This document shows positions 15,465-24,050 of a stretch of 32,323 nucleotides of DNA, in pieces. The translations under genes and the position numbers were made by a program. The notes below the pieces were generated by a model. The model did no database searches. It saw only the letters and a list, made by a program, of their open reading frames with translations, and was not told the origin of the DNA. The stretch's first letter is position 1; each line of letters starts with the position of its first letter. This DNA is from GCA-2731375 sp046582635 (GTDB lineage: Bacteria > Pseudomonadota > Alphaproteobacteria > GCA-2731375). The DNA lies in contig JAYGEA010000024.1 in assembly GCA_046582635.1 (NCBI GenBank), positions 1-32,323 on the forward strand, in the 5' to 3' direction.

Positions 15465-16237
15465 TCCGCGACGGTTCGGCGCCAATGGCCCCCCGACATC
15501 CAGTTTTCCAGGCTTGATCGATCCGGCGGCACGCCGGCGGCCGCTACGACGGACCGCCAGGCCAGGCAGAACAGGCTCGAGAGCACTGGCGGTCCATCCC
15601 AGCCAACACTGGCGGCAAGGGGCGCCAGCGTCGGCATGCCAGTCCCCAGCATGACAATGGCATCCGTACCATTATTTTTTACGGCCCCAAGTGCCGCCAT
15701 GGCGGCGTCGGCGGGCATGGCATAAATCGGATGAAAACTGTCTCCATCGGTTTGCAGTTGCACGATTTCATGGACCGTGAAGCCGCGCGAAGCCCAGTAT
15801 TCGGCGCTCTTGGCGGTCAGACTTTCCGGATAGGGCGACAGCAGCGTAATGGTCCGGGCCTCCAGCAATGCGAGCGCATCGCAAACGGCCCTTGCGGTTG
15901 TGATCAGGGGCAGGCCGCGCGCAACCGCGATGCGTTCCACCAGGGCGTCTTCCACCGCCTGCCCGATCAGGTATGACGGGCCGGTTACGCCCATTGCCAG
16001 GGCATCAATAGGGGCGTTGGCGAACTGCGCCGACGTGGCCTCGACGGTCTCCGCATAATCCAACAGACGCGCTTCCATGCCGTCCTTGTTACTGACCATG
16101 CGGGCGGTGATAAAGGCGACGCCGGCCGGGCAAAGAATGGCGAATTCGGGCTCCACCGTGGTATTGGCTTGCGGCGTCAGAAGGCCTATCAGGCCCTTGG
16201 CGCCGTAGGCGGTTTTTTGTCGGGTCGTTGTCATCAT
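15461..16237 (-). CDS. Asp/Glu racemase superfamily protein (maleate isomerase/arylmalonate decarboxylase-like)
   Basis: The 258-residue protein starts MMTTTRQKTAYGAKGLIGLLTPQANTT. Family members use one or two cysteines, usually in ACTS/ACN-type loops, for proton transfer in racemases, maleate cis-trans isomerase and arylmalonate decarboxylase. Here the first loop reads LAMGVTGPSYLIG and the second IVMLGTGMPTL, so both cysteine positions appear to be replaced. The remaining cysteines are elsewhere (LCPAG, RAVCDAL, LFCLAW). The protein may therefore catalyse a different reaction or be regulatory. It is divergent from the FAD monooxygenase with a 65-bp shared gap. No clear ribosome site was found. 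Confidence 0.75.
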   Translation of the reverse strand: MMTTTRQKTAYGAKGLIGLLTPQANTTVEPEFAILCPAGVAFITARMVSNKDGMEARLLDYAETVEATSAQFANAPIDALAMGVTGPSYLIGQAVEDALVERIAVARGLPLITTARAVCDALALLEARTITLLSPYPESLTAKSAEYWASRGFTVHEIVQLQTDGDSFHPIYAMPADAAMAALGAVKNNGTDAIVMLGTGMPTLAPLAASVGWDGPPVLSSLFCLAWRSVVAAAGVPPDRSSLENWMSGGHWRRTVAD

Positions 16238-16302
16238 GGCACATTGGACTATTGTTCGGGCAGGGACGCAAGGGCGCGGATTGGGTGTGGAATGGTCGCG
16301 GA

Positions 16303-17502
16303 GTGGAAATATTGATCGACCGGGTCATTATCGTGGGCGCCGGGCCGGTGGGACTGGCCACGGCCATGTTGCTGGCGGAACACGATATTCCCGTTCTGCT
16401 GTTCGAGGCCGAGGGCGGCATCAGCGACGATCTGCGTGCCTCCACCTTTCACCCTCCCACGCTTGATATGCTGGCGCCCTTTGGCATTTCGGCGCCGTTG
16501 ATCGAACAGGGTCTGATCTGTCCGCATTGGCAAATCCGCATGCATCCGGGCGGCGAGAAGGCGGTGTTCGATCTGTCCGTGATCGCGGACCACACCGGAC
16601 ATCCCTATCGGTTGCAATGCGAACAGGCGAAGCTGGCCCGTATCCTGGCCGACCGGCTGACCGGCAGCGATCTGGTCGACATTCGCTTCAACTGCCCGGT
16701 TGTTGAGCTGCAACAAGAAGACGACCGGGCCGCCGTCACGGTTGACCATGGCGGTGAACGGGAAACCTACCAAGGGCGCTTCGTTATCGGCGCCGATGGG
16801 GCGGGCAGTTTCGTGCGCCAGGCCCTGGACCTCCCCTTCGAGGGCATGACCTACCCGGAAACCACGGTGCTGGTTTCCACCACCTATCCCTTTGAAGAGC
16901 ATATTGAAGGTCTGTCGAATGTGAATTACTGCTGGAGCCCGGAGGGCAACTTCTCCCTGCTCCGGCTCAAGGATTTCTGGCGTTGCAGCCTGTATTACGA
17001 CCCTGATCTAACCTTTAAGGAGGCCGTCGAGGAGAGCCGGGTTCAGGCGCAACTGAACGAAATATACCCGAACCCCACGGCCTACGAGATCGTCGACCGC
17101 CGGCCCTATCGGGTGCATCAGCGTCTGGTGACGAATTTCCGACGGGGCCGCGTCCTGCTGGTGGGCGATGCGGCGCATTTGTCCAGCCCGTCGGGCGGCA
17201 TGGGCCTGAACGGCGGCATTCACGACGCCTTTAATCTGGCGGACAAGCTGGCCCTGGTCTGGCGCGGCGCCGATCAGGCTCTGCTGGATCAATACACCCG
17301 CCAGCGCCGCCCCGTGGTGGAAAGCGCCATTTTGCAACAGGCCGACCGCAACCGAAAACGCATGACCGAAAAAGACCCCGCCGCCCGGGCCCGCTCCCTG
17401 GCCGAAATGCAGAAAATCGCCGCCAACCCGGCCCTGGCCCGGGAGCATTTGTTAAAGAGTTCCATGATCCACGGTTTGCGTCAGGCAGGGGTAATACTTT
17501 GA
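16303..17502 (+). CDS. FAD-dependent aromatic hydroxylase-type monooxygenase
   Basis: A class A flavoprotein monooxygenase of about 399 residues. The FAD-binding Rossmann motif is IIVGAGPVGLATAMLLAE near the N-terminus. The second FAD motif, RVLLVGDAAHLSSPSGGMG, follows near residue 280. RFVIGADGAGSFVRQ is the middle DG motif. Enzymes of this kind use NADPH and O2 to hydroxylate aromatic or polyketide substrates; the substrate is not visible. The start is uncertain: GTG 16303 or TTG 16312 (GGAG eight bases before), both just before LIDRVIIVGAG. The long frame from 16228 is not needed and overlaps the racemase start. Next to an SDR 60 bases downstream, it may form a small catabolic operon. Confidence 0.87.
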   Translation: MEILIDRVIIVGAGPVGLATAMLLAEHDIPVLLFEAEGGISDDLRASTFHPPTLDMLAPFGISAPLIEQGLICPHWQIRMHPGGEKAVFDLSVIADHTGHPYRLQCEQAKLARILADRLTGSDLVDIRFNCPVVELQQEDDRAAVTVDHGGERETYQGRFVIGADGAGSFVRQALDLPFEGMTYPETTVLVSTTYPFEEHIEGLSNVNYCWSPEGNFSLLRLKDFWRCSLYYDPDLTFKEAVEESRVQAQLNEIYPNPTAYEIVDRRPYRVHQRLVTNFRRGRVLLVGDAAHLSSPSGGMGLNGGIHDAFNLADKLALVWRGADQALLDQYTRQRRPVVESAILQQADRNRKRMTEKDPAARARSLAEMQKIAANPALAREHLLKSSMIHGLRQAGVIL

Positions 17503-17562
17503 AACCCATATGAAATCCGCGCGATATCCCCGAGAATGGGAAATTTGAAAAGGAGTAGAGAC

Positions 17563-18312
17563 ATGCGATTGGAAAACAAGGTTGCGATCATTACCGGCGC
17601 GGCGTCGGGCATGGGGGCGTCCACGGCGCTGATTTTTGCCGGTGAAGGGGCATCCGTCGTGGTCACGGACCTATTGTCGGACGAAGGCGGCCAAATCGTC
17701 GAGCGGATCACCGCAGCGGGCGGCACCGCCCGCTATCAAAAGCTGGACGTAAGCAGCGAAGCGGATTGGGACGCCGTCGTGGCCGACACCCTGGCCGCCT
17801 TTGGCCGGATCGATATTCTGATCAACAACGCCGGCGTCAGCGGCAGCCATCCCGATAAGCTGAATATCGAGACCTGGGATCAACAGATGAATATCAACGC
17901 CAAGGGCGTGTTCCTCGGGATGCGGGCGGTCATTCCGGTGATGCAAAAGGCCGGGCGCGGTTCCATCGTCAATATCTCGTCGATCTCCGGCTTCGTGGGG
18001 CAGGACTATGTGCACATGGGCTACAACGCGGCCAAGGGCGCGGTGCGCCTGGCGACCAAGTCGGCGGCGGTGCAATTCGCCAAGGACGGCATCCGGGTCA
18101 ATTCCGTGCATCCGGGCATCATGCCGCCCATGCGTACCTCCATGCTCAGCGCCGATCCGGCGATACGGAAACAGATGATCGCCGCCATCCCCATGGGCCG
18201 CGAGGGCGGTGTGGAGGAAGTGGCCCACGCCAACCTGTTCCTGGCCAGCGATGAAGCCTCCTACATCACCGGCATTGAAGTGCCCGTGGATGGCGGTTAT
18301 TTGGCGATTTAG
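17563..18312 (+). CDS. Short-chain dehydrogenase/reductase (SDR)
   Basis: A classical SDR of 249 residues, NAD(P)-dependent. Visible are the TGAASGMGAS cofactor loop, the NNAG motif, the active-site Ser in NISSISG, and the YNAAK Tyr/Lys pair. PGIMPPMRT and SYITGIEVPVDGGYLAI form the C-terminal end. ATG 17563 is preceded by AAAAGGAG seven bases away; the earlier ATG at 17536 is not needed. It lies 60 bases after the monooxygenase on the same strand and probably oxidises or reduces a product of that pathway (inference). Substrate specificity is unknown. Confidence 0.88.
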   Translation: MRLENKVAIITGAASGMGASTALIFAGEGASVVVTDLLSDEGGQIVERITAAGGTARYQKLDVSSEADWDAVVADTLAAFGRIDILINNAGVSGSHPDKLNIETWDQQMNINAKGVFLGMRAVIPVMQKAGRGSIVNISSISGFVGQDYVHMGYNAAKGAVRLATKSAAVQFAKDGIRVNSVHPGIMPPMRTSMLSADPAIRKQMIAAIPMGREGGVEEVAHANLFLASDEASYITGIEVPVDGGYLAI

Positions 18313-18322
18313 CGTCGGGGTT

Positions 18323-18500
18323 TTAGCCGTCCTTGATCGCGGCGCGGACCATGTCCACCAGTTCCGGCGTCAATTCGACGTCCGGGTGGACCTCGGTGGC
18401 ATGGGCCTGGATGGCGGCCATGACGCCGTCATCGGTATCGGCACTGGTTTTCCAATCGCAATCGGCGCCGACATCGCGGCAGGTATTAGGTTCTCGACAT
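18323..18500 (-). pseudogene. DUF1059 small protein, frameshifted near its start
   Basis: A perfect AAGGAGGT precedes an ATG at 18500, but that frame reads only M-S-R-T before TAA. One base on, the frame is open and gives the conserved DUF1059 sequence TCRDVGADCDWKTS, then HATEVHPDVELTPE, to a stop at 18323-18325. No start codon exists in that frame after the upstream stop. Removing one base near 18486-18489 would give an intact protein of about 58 residues (M-S-R-T-N-T-C-R-D). The protein family is short and of unknown function. It is 29 bases downstream of the PDZ-protein gene, in the same orientation, so the pair is probably an operon. Confidence 0.65.
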
Positions 18501-18529
18501 GCTTAGACCTCCTTGGTGGTTACTGGTTG

Positions 18530-19297
18530 TCAGTTGCGAATGACGGTGACATCGGTCGGGGCGCCCCCATTGCGCCGCACCGAGAGCGCGATGGTCTCGC
18601 CCGATGCGTGCCCCTTGACCACACCTTGCAAGGTGGAAAACACATCCACCTCCTGGCCGTCGGCCGTCACGATGACGTTGCCGTGACGCAATCCGCCCTG
18701 GGCGGCGGCGCTGCCGGGTGGCGGGGAATGCACGAACACCCCGGCTTCCTTGACCGCTGCTCCTTCTCCCCAGGCCGCCCGCTGCACGGCGCGGCTGGAG
18801 ACGGCGCACAGGCAAACCCCAAGGCTGCAACTGGGACAAGGGCATTGGCAGGGATGATCTGTCCGATCCAGCTCCCACAGCACGATGTCATGGCTCAATT
18901 GATTGATGTCCTGCAGGGCCTTGACATGGTTTTGCCGGTTCTTCTGGCCAAGGTCGTCCGTTTCCCCATTGGGAGTGGGAGAGCCATGGCCATGACGCCG
19001 GGTCAGCACCTGCAATGTGGCATATCCGGTCAAGACCTTGATGACCGCTGTCCGCAGCGGCCCAAGGGCATCGTCATATTCAGCCGCCGCCGCGCCGCCG
19101 CCCCCGATGGCCTGCAAATGATCGGCAAGTGCCGCCCCCTGACCTTGGGTCAATGCGGCAATATCATTAGCCATGGCCGTGATGCCTGGATGGGTGTTCG
19201 TCGACAGCGCCTCAAGCGCGGCCTGCACATCCGCCTCCAGGGCCACCACGTGTGCCATCTGGCCGTGCAGGAATTTTCCGGTTGATCCGTTTGCCAT
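18530..19297 (-). CDS. Unknown protein with helical N-domain, six-Cys cluster and C-terminal PDZ domain
   Basis: The 255-residue protein starts at ATG 19297, with AAGG about eight bases before it. Residues 10-145 are alanine-rich and probably helical, with many histidines (HGQMAHVV, RRHGHG, NHVKALQ, SHDIVL). Residues 150-164 read CQCPCPSCSLGVCLC: six cysteines in 15 residues, which could bind a metal. Residues 186-255 form a PDZ-like domain (AGVFVHSPPPGSAAAQGGL, GNVIVTADGQEV). No signal peptide or membrane helix is obvious. I do not recognise this architecture. It is followed by the DUF1059 gene and is divergent from the broken BTAD regulator with a 162-bp gap. Confidence 0.7.
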   Translation of the reverse strand: MANGSTGKFLHGQMAHVVALEADVQAALEALSTNTHPGITAMANDIAALTQGQGAALADHLQAIGGGGAAAAEYDDALGPLRTAVIKVLTGYATLQVLTRRHGHGSPTPNGETDDLGQKNRQNHVKALQDINQLSHDIVLWELDRTDHPCQCPCPSCSLGVCLCAVSSRAVQRAAWGEGAAVKEAGVFVHSPPPGSAAAQGGLRHGNVIVTADGQEVDVFSTLQGVVKGHASGETIALSVRRNGGAPTDVTVIRN

Positions 19298-19459
19298 TTT
19301 CTTGCCCTTCCTTATTTCAGGTTTCTCGGTCCCGTGAACGACAGCTTTTGAACCACAGTTTCGCGCGAGGGGATAAAATTGCCGTATGGCGCAGAGTAAA
19401 ATTCCTGTAAATTTTTATTGGTTGAATGAATTTTCCTGAAATTCCTCCATGGTGAAACC

Positions 19460-21418
19460 ATGAGCAAACTGAAAATCCGTGTCCTGGGCGCCCTTTCGTT
19501 TCTTGATGAAACCGGCGCCGAGCTAGCGTTGACCCGGAAAAACCGTACCGTATTGGCAGCCATTGTCTTGGCTGGAGACCTGGGCCTGACGCGCGAGAAA
19601 CTGGCGGTACTATTTTGGGGAGATCGTGGCGAAAAGCAGGCGCAGGCGAGTGTGCGTCAGGCCCTGGCCGCCATCCGCAAGGGCTTGGGACCATTTTGGG
19701 ATTGCCTCCAGGCCGGGCCGGATCACCTTGCCGTCAATGGCCAAAGGGTCGAACTTGACGCCGAAGCCTTTGAAACTCTTGCCGCATCTCCCTCTGCGGG
19801 AGACGGGGACCGGGCCTTGGCGCTCTATCGCGGCAACCTTTTGGAAGGTATCCGCCTGAAGGAGGAGGACTTTGAGGCATGGCTGCGGCCGATGCGGGAG
19901 AGATTGCGGGGGTTGGCGGTTTCCCTGCTGGAAGCCGGTCTTGAGGCCGCTGATGACAAGCCGCGAACCATCGCCCTGGCCTTGCGCCTGCTGGAACTGG
20001 AAGCGATCAATGAACCGGCACACCGGGCCCTCATTCGTACCTACGCGGCCTAGGGCCGGGATGATGCAGCCCTGAAACAGTTCGAGAGGTGCCGTGATCT
20101 GCTGGAGCGCGAGATGGGTATTTTGCCAAGCCGGCAAACAGCCGCTTTATTCGACGAGATCAGCAGCAAACGTGGCGGCCCTGCCCCATCACCTGGAGTA
20201 GAACGGGACAGCCCGAAGCGGACGAAGAAACCGACGATCGTGATCATGCCGTTGGAGAACCTGAGCAGCGAGCCCGGCCAGGCCCATATCACCGCCGGTA
20301 TCACCCAGGACATCATCGCGGCATTGTTGCGTCATCGCTGGCTGTCCGTGATCAACGCCGCGAACATGGTCAGTGCCGGTCGTTTCGCCATGGTCGAAGA
20401 TGGCCAGGTGGTGGAGGCCAACGCGAACTATCTGCTCACCGGCACTTTACGCAAGGCCGGCGACCGTTTGCGGATCAATGTGCAAATGACCGCCACGGCC
20501 AGTCGTGAATATATTTGGTTGGAAAGTTATGACGGACAGTTGGGCGATATATTCGGGGTCCAGGACGAAATCACCACCAGGATCGCCAGTCATATAGATA
20601 TCGAAGTCGGCACATCCGAGCGTCAACGGGTGCTGCGTCAAGCCAACCCGAGGACGGGCGCATGGGATTGCTATCACCTCGGCATGACCCATTTTCTCAA
20701 ATCCACTTCGCACGACCATTTGGAAAGCCAGCGTTTGTTTGCCCGCAGCATGGAAATTGATGACCAATTTGGCTAAGGCCTGGCCTAGTGGTCCTATGCC
20801 TCTGTCTATGCGACGTTCTATTTCGATGCCGAGCCGACGGCGGCCCAGTTCGAACGGGCCCTGGAAGCCGCGCAACGGGCCGTGCGGATTGATGATCAGA
20901 ACGCCGATTTTCATATGCGGTTGGCACGGGTCTACCTGGCGCAAGGCGAACATGGCAAACTGATGCGCGAGACCCAGATAGCCATGGTCCTGAACCCGAA
21001 CCAGGCGGGGATCTATTGCGGCATGGGCGATGCCCTGAACCTTGACGGTCAATACGCCGCCGCCATGGCACAGTTTGAGAAGGCCTTACGGCTTGGCCCC
21101 CGCCATCCGAACCGTTGGGCCTTTCTGAGCTATGGCGCACTGACCCATCTGTTCGCGGAAAACTTCGTCAGGGCAGTCGATTGGTCGAAACAGGCCATGA
21201 CCTTCCCCCATTGCAAATATTGGGCCCATGCGCATCGGGCCGCTGCCTTGGGCCATCTCGGTGAAGGCCCGGCGGCCCGGCGGGCCACGGCCGAATTGTT
21301 AAAGAAAAACCCGGCCTTTACCCAGGCATTGGCCAGGAAGAAGTTCTATTTTCTACAACAGCCGGGGCAATTGACGCTGTATCTCGATGGACTGGCCAAG
21401 GCCGGCGTGCCGGCCTGA
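19460..21418 (+). pseudogene. BTAD/TPR-type transcriptional regulator with three in-frame stop codons
   Basis: A single frame runs from ATG 19460 to the TGA at 21418 (653 codons). It contains a winged-helix/BTAD regulator N-terminus (MSKLKIRVLGALSFLDETG, then LSRxLL-type helices and YRGNLLEGI), a central CadC/TolB-like region (IVIMPLENLSSEPGQ), and TPR repeats (AKLYLAQGEHGKL-like) at the end. Three stop codons interrupt it: TAG 20051-20053, TAA 20774-20776 and TAG 20786-20788. The sequence on both sides of each stop continues the same domain with no frameshift, and Gln (CAG or CAA) is a plausible ancestor for each. The gene is therefore recently inactivated or read through. It is divergent from the PDZ protein and may have regulated it. 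Confidence 0.7.
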
Positions 21419-21441
21419 ACCCTTGGAACGGAGGACACCCC

Positions 21442-22012
21442 ATGAAACTCTATTTCGGACCAGCCAGCCCCTATGTGCGCAAGGTTGTGGTCACTGCGAT
21501 CAAGGCAGGGCTTAACGATGAGATCGAGCGGGTGAAGCCTATCGACAGCGTCTGGATTGGTGATGGTGACGAAGAGGTCTCCCGTAACAATCCCTTGGGC
21601 AAGATGCCGACCTTGATCAGCCGCGAAGGCACGACGCTGATCGATTCTACATTAATTTGTGAATACCTCACATCGCTTGCCCCCGAAGCAGCGTTGCTGC
21701 CTGATTTGGGTCCGGAACGTTGGCGGGTTTTGCAATTACAGGCCCTGGCGCAGGGCTTGATGGACGCGACGGTCTAATCGATTGATAGAAATCCAGATAC
21801 GGCCGGATGAGTATTGCTGGCCCGGTTGGGCCGCCCGTCAGGAAACCAAGGTGTCCCGCACTCTGGATCACTTCGAGACGGCGTGGCGTGATGACAGTCC
21901 ATCCTTGGCCGCGCGGTTCGATGTTGTCAACGAACGGCCATCCATGACGGCGACAAAACAGCTGCCTTTGCCACCAAAACATCTGGACCCCCGGCATATT
22001 CAGGCTAGATAA
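21442..22012 (+). pseudogene. Glutathione S-transferase, frameshifted and internally deleted
   Basis: The N-terminal thioredoxin-fold domain is intact: MKLYFGPASPYVRKVVVTA and RNNPLGKMPTLI, with a downstream STLICEYL. The frame stops at 21775-21777 after LAQGLMDATV. The continuation (LIEIQIRPDEYCWPGW, then RQETKVSRTLDHFET) is in another frame, so one or two bases differ near 21778. After DHFET the sequence jumps to the terminal AARFDVVNERPSMTATKQ, while the usual 25-30 residue segment of the helical domain (GxLTIGHIALG...LDF type) is missing. Both lesions point to a real pseudogene rather than a sequencing error. It follows the broken regulator by 23 bases; GGAGG at 21430-21434 precedes its ATG. 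Confidence 0.75.
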
Positions 22013-22079
22013 TTTCGGCAAAGATGTCGCCAATCTGGCTGGTATGGTTTGCCGGCGCGGTATATGTTCCCCTTCGATC

Positions 22080-23213
22080 ATGCGCGCCACGGATAACAAT
22101 GTCATCGCCGTCGACCGGGCCATCGCCGAGATGCGGCGCGGCCGCCCGGTGCTGTTGGAATCCGATGACGGCGATAATGCCCTGGCCCTGGCTGCGGAAC
22201 AGGCCAGTCCCGATAGTCTGGCAGATCTGTGCAATTGGGCACTCAGTGGGGCGCTGGGTGGAGTGGACAGCCAGAACACGGCCGTCCTGGTGTTGACGGA
22301 AAGCCGGGCCCGGGCTCTGCATATCAAACCCAGCGGTACCGGCGTGATCTTGTTACCGGTGGATAAGGATACCGATGTGGGCCTGGTGCAAACCCTGGCC
22401 GATGGCAGCACCGATTTGTCCCAGCCCCTGCGCGGGCCCTTTCGACGGGACCGCCGGCCCCCGCACGAAACGGAAATCGCAGCGGTGCAACTGACCAAGG
22501 CGGCGCGGTTGCTGCCCTCGGCCGTGGTGGTGCCGATCACCGACGAGACCGATCTTTACACCGCCGAACAACAATATCTAACCGTGACCACGGCGCAGAT
22601 TGCCGATTACGAAGCCTCCGCCGCCCTGACCCTGAAACAAGTGGCGGAGGCGCCGGTGCCCCTGTCGGGGGCGGAAAACTGCCGCATGGTGGCCTTTCGC
22701 CCGGCCGACGGCGGCATCGAACATCTGGCCATCATCGTCGGCGACCCCGACCGCCATGGCCCCGTGCTGACGCGGCTGCATTCGGAATGCTTCACCGGTG
22801 ATCTGCTGGGCTCGCTCAAATGCGACTGCGGCGAACAGTTGCGCGGCGCCATTGCCCTGATGGCGGAACAGGGCAGCGGTGTCCTGCTGTATCTGGCCCA
22901 GGAAGGCCGGGGTATTGGGCTGATGAACAAGCTGCGGGCCTATAGTCTGCAGGCGGAAGGTTTCGATACCATCGAGGCCAATTTGCGCCTTGGCTTCGAT
23001 GCCGACGAACGGGTCTTTCTGCCCGCTGCGCAAATGCTGGGGCTGTTGGGCTTCTCGAATGTGCGCCTGTTGACCAACAACCCCGATAAAGTGGCCGGGC
23101 TGGAAGCCTGCGGCATCACGGTCAGCGAGCGGGTGACGCACAAGTTCCCCTCCAATGTGCACAACGAATTCTATTTGCGCACGAAAAAAGATCGCTCCGG
23201 GCATTTATTGTAG
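22080..23213 (+). CDS. ribA: GTP cyclohydrolase II with degenerate DHBP-synthase-like N-domain
   Basis: Opens the imidazole ring of GTP, the first step of riboflavin synthesis. The C-terminal half has the RibA zinc site, Cys-x10-Cys-x-Cys in ECFTGDLLGSLKCDCGEQL, and the catalytic YLAQEGRGIGL. The N-terminal 175 residues resemble DHBP synthase (RibB) in length, but its acidic DDE-EGE metal motif is replaced by ESDDGDNALALAAE, so that half is probably inactive. This bifunctional-looking layout is common in alphaproteobacteria. The start is ATG 22080; no clear ribosome site is seen, and the in-frame 22044 GTG/TTG region is less likely. It converges on hinT. Confidence 0.88.
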   Translation: MRATDNNVIAVDRAIAEMRRGRPVLLESDDGDNALALAAEQASPDSLADLCNWALSGALGGVDSQNTAVLVLTESRARALHIKPSGTGVILLPVDKDTDVGLVQTLADGSTDLSQPLRGPFRRDRRPPHETEIAAVQLTKAARLLPSAVVVPITDETDLYTAEQQYLTVTTAQIADYEASAALTLKQVAEAPVPLSGAENCRMVAFRPADGGIEHLAIIVGDPDRHGPVLTRLHSECFTGDLLGSLKCDCGEQLRGAIALMAEQGSGVLLYLAQEGRGIGLMNKLRAYSLQAEGFDTIEANLRLGFDADERVFLPAAQMLGLLGFSNVRLLTNNPDKVAGLEACGITVSERVTHKFPSNVHNEFYLRTKKDRSGHLL

Positions 23214-23266
23214 GCCGGCACGGCAACCGCCCGACAGGGAATGGCCCGGATCAAGCTTGACAATTT

Positions 23267-23632
23267 TTAATCCTGCGCCTTGATCATGCGGCCCATGATC
23301 GGCCGGCCGCCGAAGATATGGACATGGAAATGGGGCACTTCCTGGTGCCCGTCGGGACCGTTGTTGGCGATCAGTCGGTAACCTGATTGCGCCACGCCCA
23401 CCAGGTTGGCGGTTTCGGCAACCGCACGCATGAAGCCGCCCATCTCTTCCAGGCTGGCGCCGGCGTTGAAGTCTTCCAAATTGGTGTAGGGTCCCTTGGG
23501 AATGACCAGCACATGCACGGGCATCTGCGGATTGATGTCGTGGAAGGCCAGGGCGTGGTCGTTTTCGTGGACTTTCTTGCAGGGAATTTCGCCGCGCAGA
23601 ATTTTGGCGAAGATGTTGGTCTGATCGTACAT
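23267..23632 (-). CDS. hinT: HIT family protein (HinT-like purine nucleoside phosphoramidase)
   Basis: A 121-residue histidine-triad protein. The core HFHVHIFGG has the His-x-His-x-His motif that forms and hydrolyses AMP-His intermediates, and the start MYDQTNIFAKILRGEIPCKK is typical of HinT. Many Hint proteins remove AMP from lysine- or amine-linked adenylates. ATG 23632 was chosen because it begins the conserved domain; the long frame upstream to 24103 is a shadow of hisE. It lies 8 bases after hisE and may be the last gene of the his transcript. No clear ribosome site is visible. Confidence 0.9.
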   Translation of the reverse strand: MYDQTNIFAKILRGEIPCKKVHENDHALAFHDINPQMPVHVLVIPKGPYTNLEDFNAGASLEEMGGFMRAVAETANLVGVAQSGYRLIANNGPDGHQEVPHFHVHIFGGRPIMGRMIKAQD

Positions 23633-23640
23633 GGCGGAAC

Positions 23641-24030
23641 CTATTTCTTCTGGTTTTTTCTTTGCTTCTTCTTCTTGATGTCCGAGTTGATACGCCGGCG
23701 CTGTAGGACCTCGTAAACCTCGTCCGGCCTTACCCCCTTGGCGGCCCAGAGGACGAGCAGGTGGTAAAGCAGATCGGCGCTTTCCTCCAACAGATCCTCG
23801 TGGGTTTCGGCCAGGGCGGCGACCACGGTTTCGGTTGCTTCCTCGCCCAACTTTTGACAGATCTTCGCCACGCCCTTGTCCAACAGCTTGGCGGTCCAGG
23901 ATTCGGCGGGATCGGCGCCGCGCCGTTGTTCGATAACCGCGAAAAGATCGTCGAGGATTTCGCTGCCCCGACGCTGTTCGGCTGTTTCTGACTCTGATAT
24001 TTCTGGCTCTGGCATTTCTGACTCTGACAT
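23641..24030 (-). CDS. hisE: Phosphoribosyl-ATP pyrophosphatase HisE, with repeat-rich N-end and Lys-rich tail
   Basis: Catalyses the second step of histidine synthesis, removing pyrophosphate from phosphoribosyl-ATP. The 129 residues hold the MazG-like HisE core (ILDDLFAVIEQRRG, KLGEEATETVVAALAE, EESADLLYHLLVL). The start is ATG 24030, which gives an N-end of three pentapeptide repeats (MSESE, MPEPE, ISESE), an acidic stretch not usual in HisE. The C-terminus ends in a lysine-rich tail (KKKKQRKNQKK). Both ends may be additions unrelated to catalysis. It is downstream of sixA by 20 bases; hisI, hisG, hisD and hisC are not in this window. Confidence 0.92.
   Translation of the reverse strand: MSESEMPEPEISESETAEQRRGSEILDDLFAVIEQRRGADPAESWTAKLLDKGVAKICQKLGEEATETVVAALAETHEDLLEESADLLYHLLVLWAAKGVRPDEVYEVLQRRRINSDIKKKKQRKNQKK
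23985..24029 (-). repeat. Three 15-bp tandem repeats in the hisE N-terminus
   Basis: Units at 23985-23999, 24000-24014 and 24015-24029 differ by only a few bases. Translated on the minus strand they give MSESE, MPEPE and ISESE. Unit length keeps the frame, so repeat number could vary without breaking hisE. Confidence 0.85.
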
Positions 24031-24050
24031 GGGAGATCGCTTCCGTTGGT

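Noticed and set aside
18209..19285. 358-codon plus-strand ORF after the SDR
   Set aside because: It begins inside the SDR and runs antisense to the PDZ gene, which has a start, ribosome site and domain.
20051..20788. Recoding of TAA and TAG as Gln
   Set aside because: Other genes in the window (for example fabI, hisE, hslU) end at TAA or TAG, so these codons are normal stops.
23232..23262. Possible further repeat copy between ribA and hinT (CCCGGATCAAGCTTGACA)
   Set aside because: Only part of the repeat core matches, so it was not listed as a copy.
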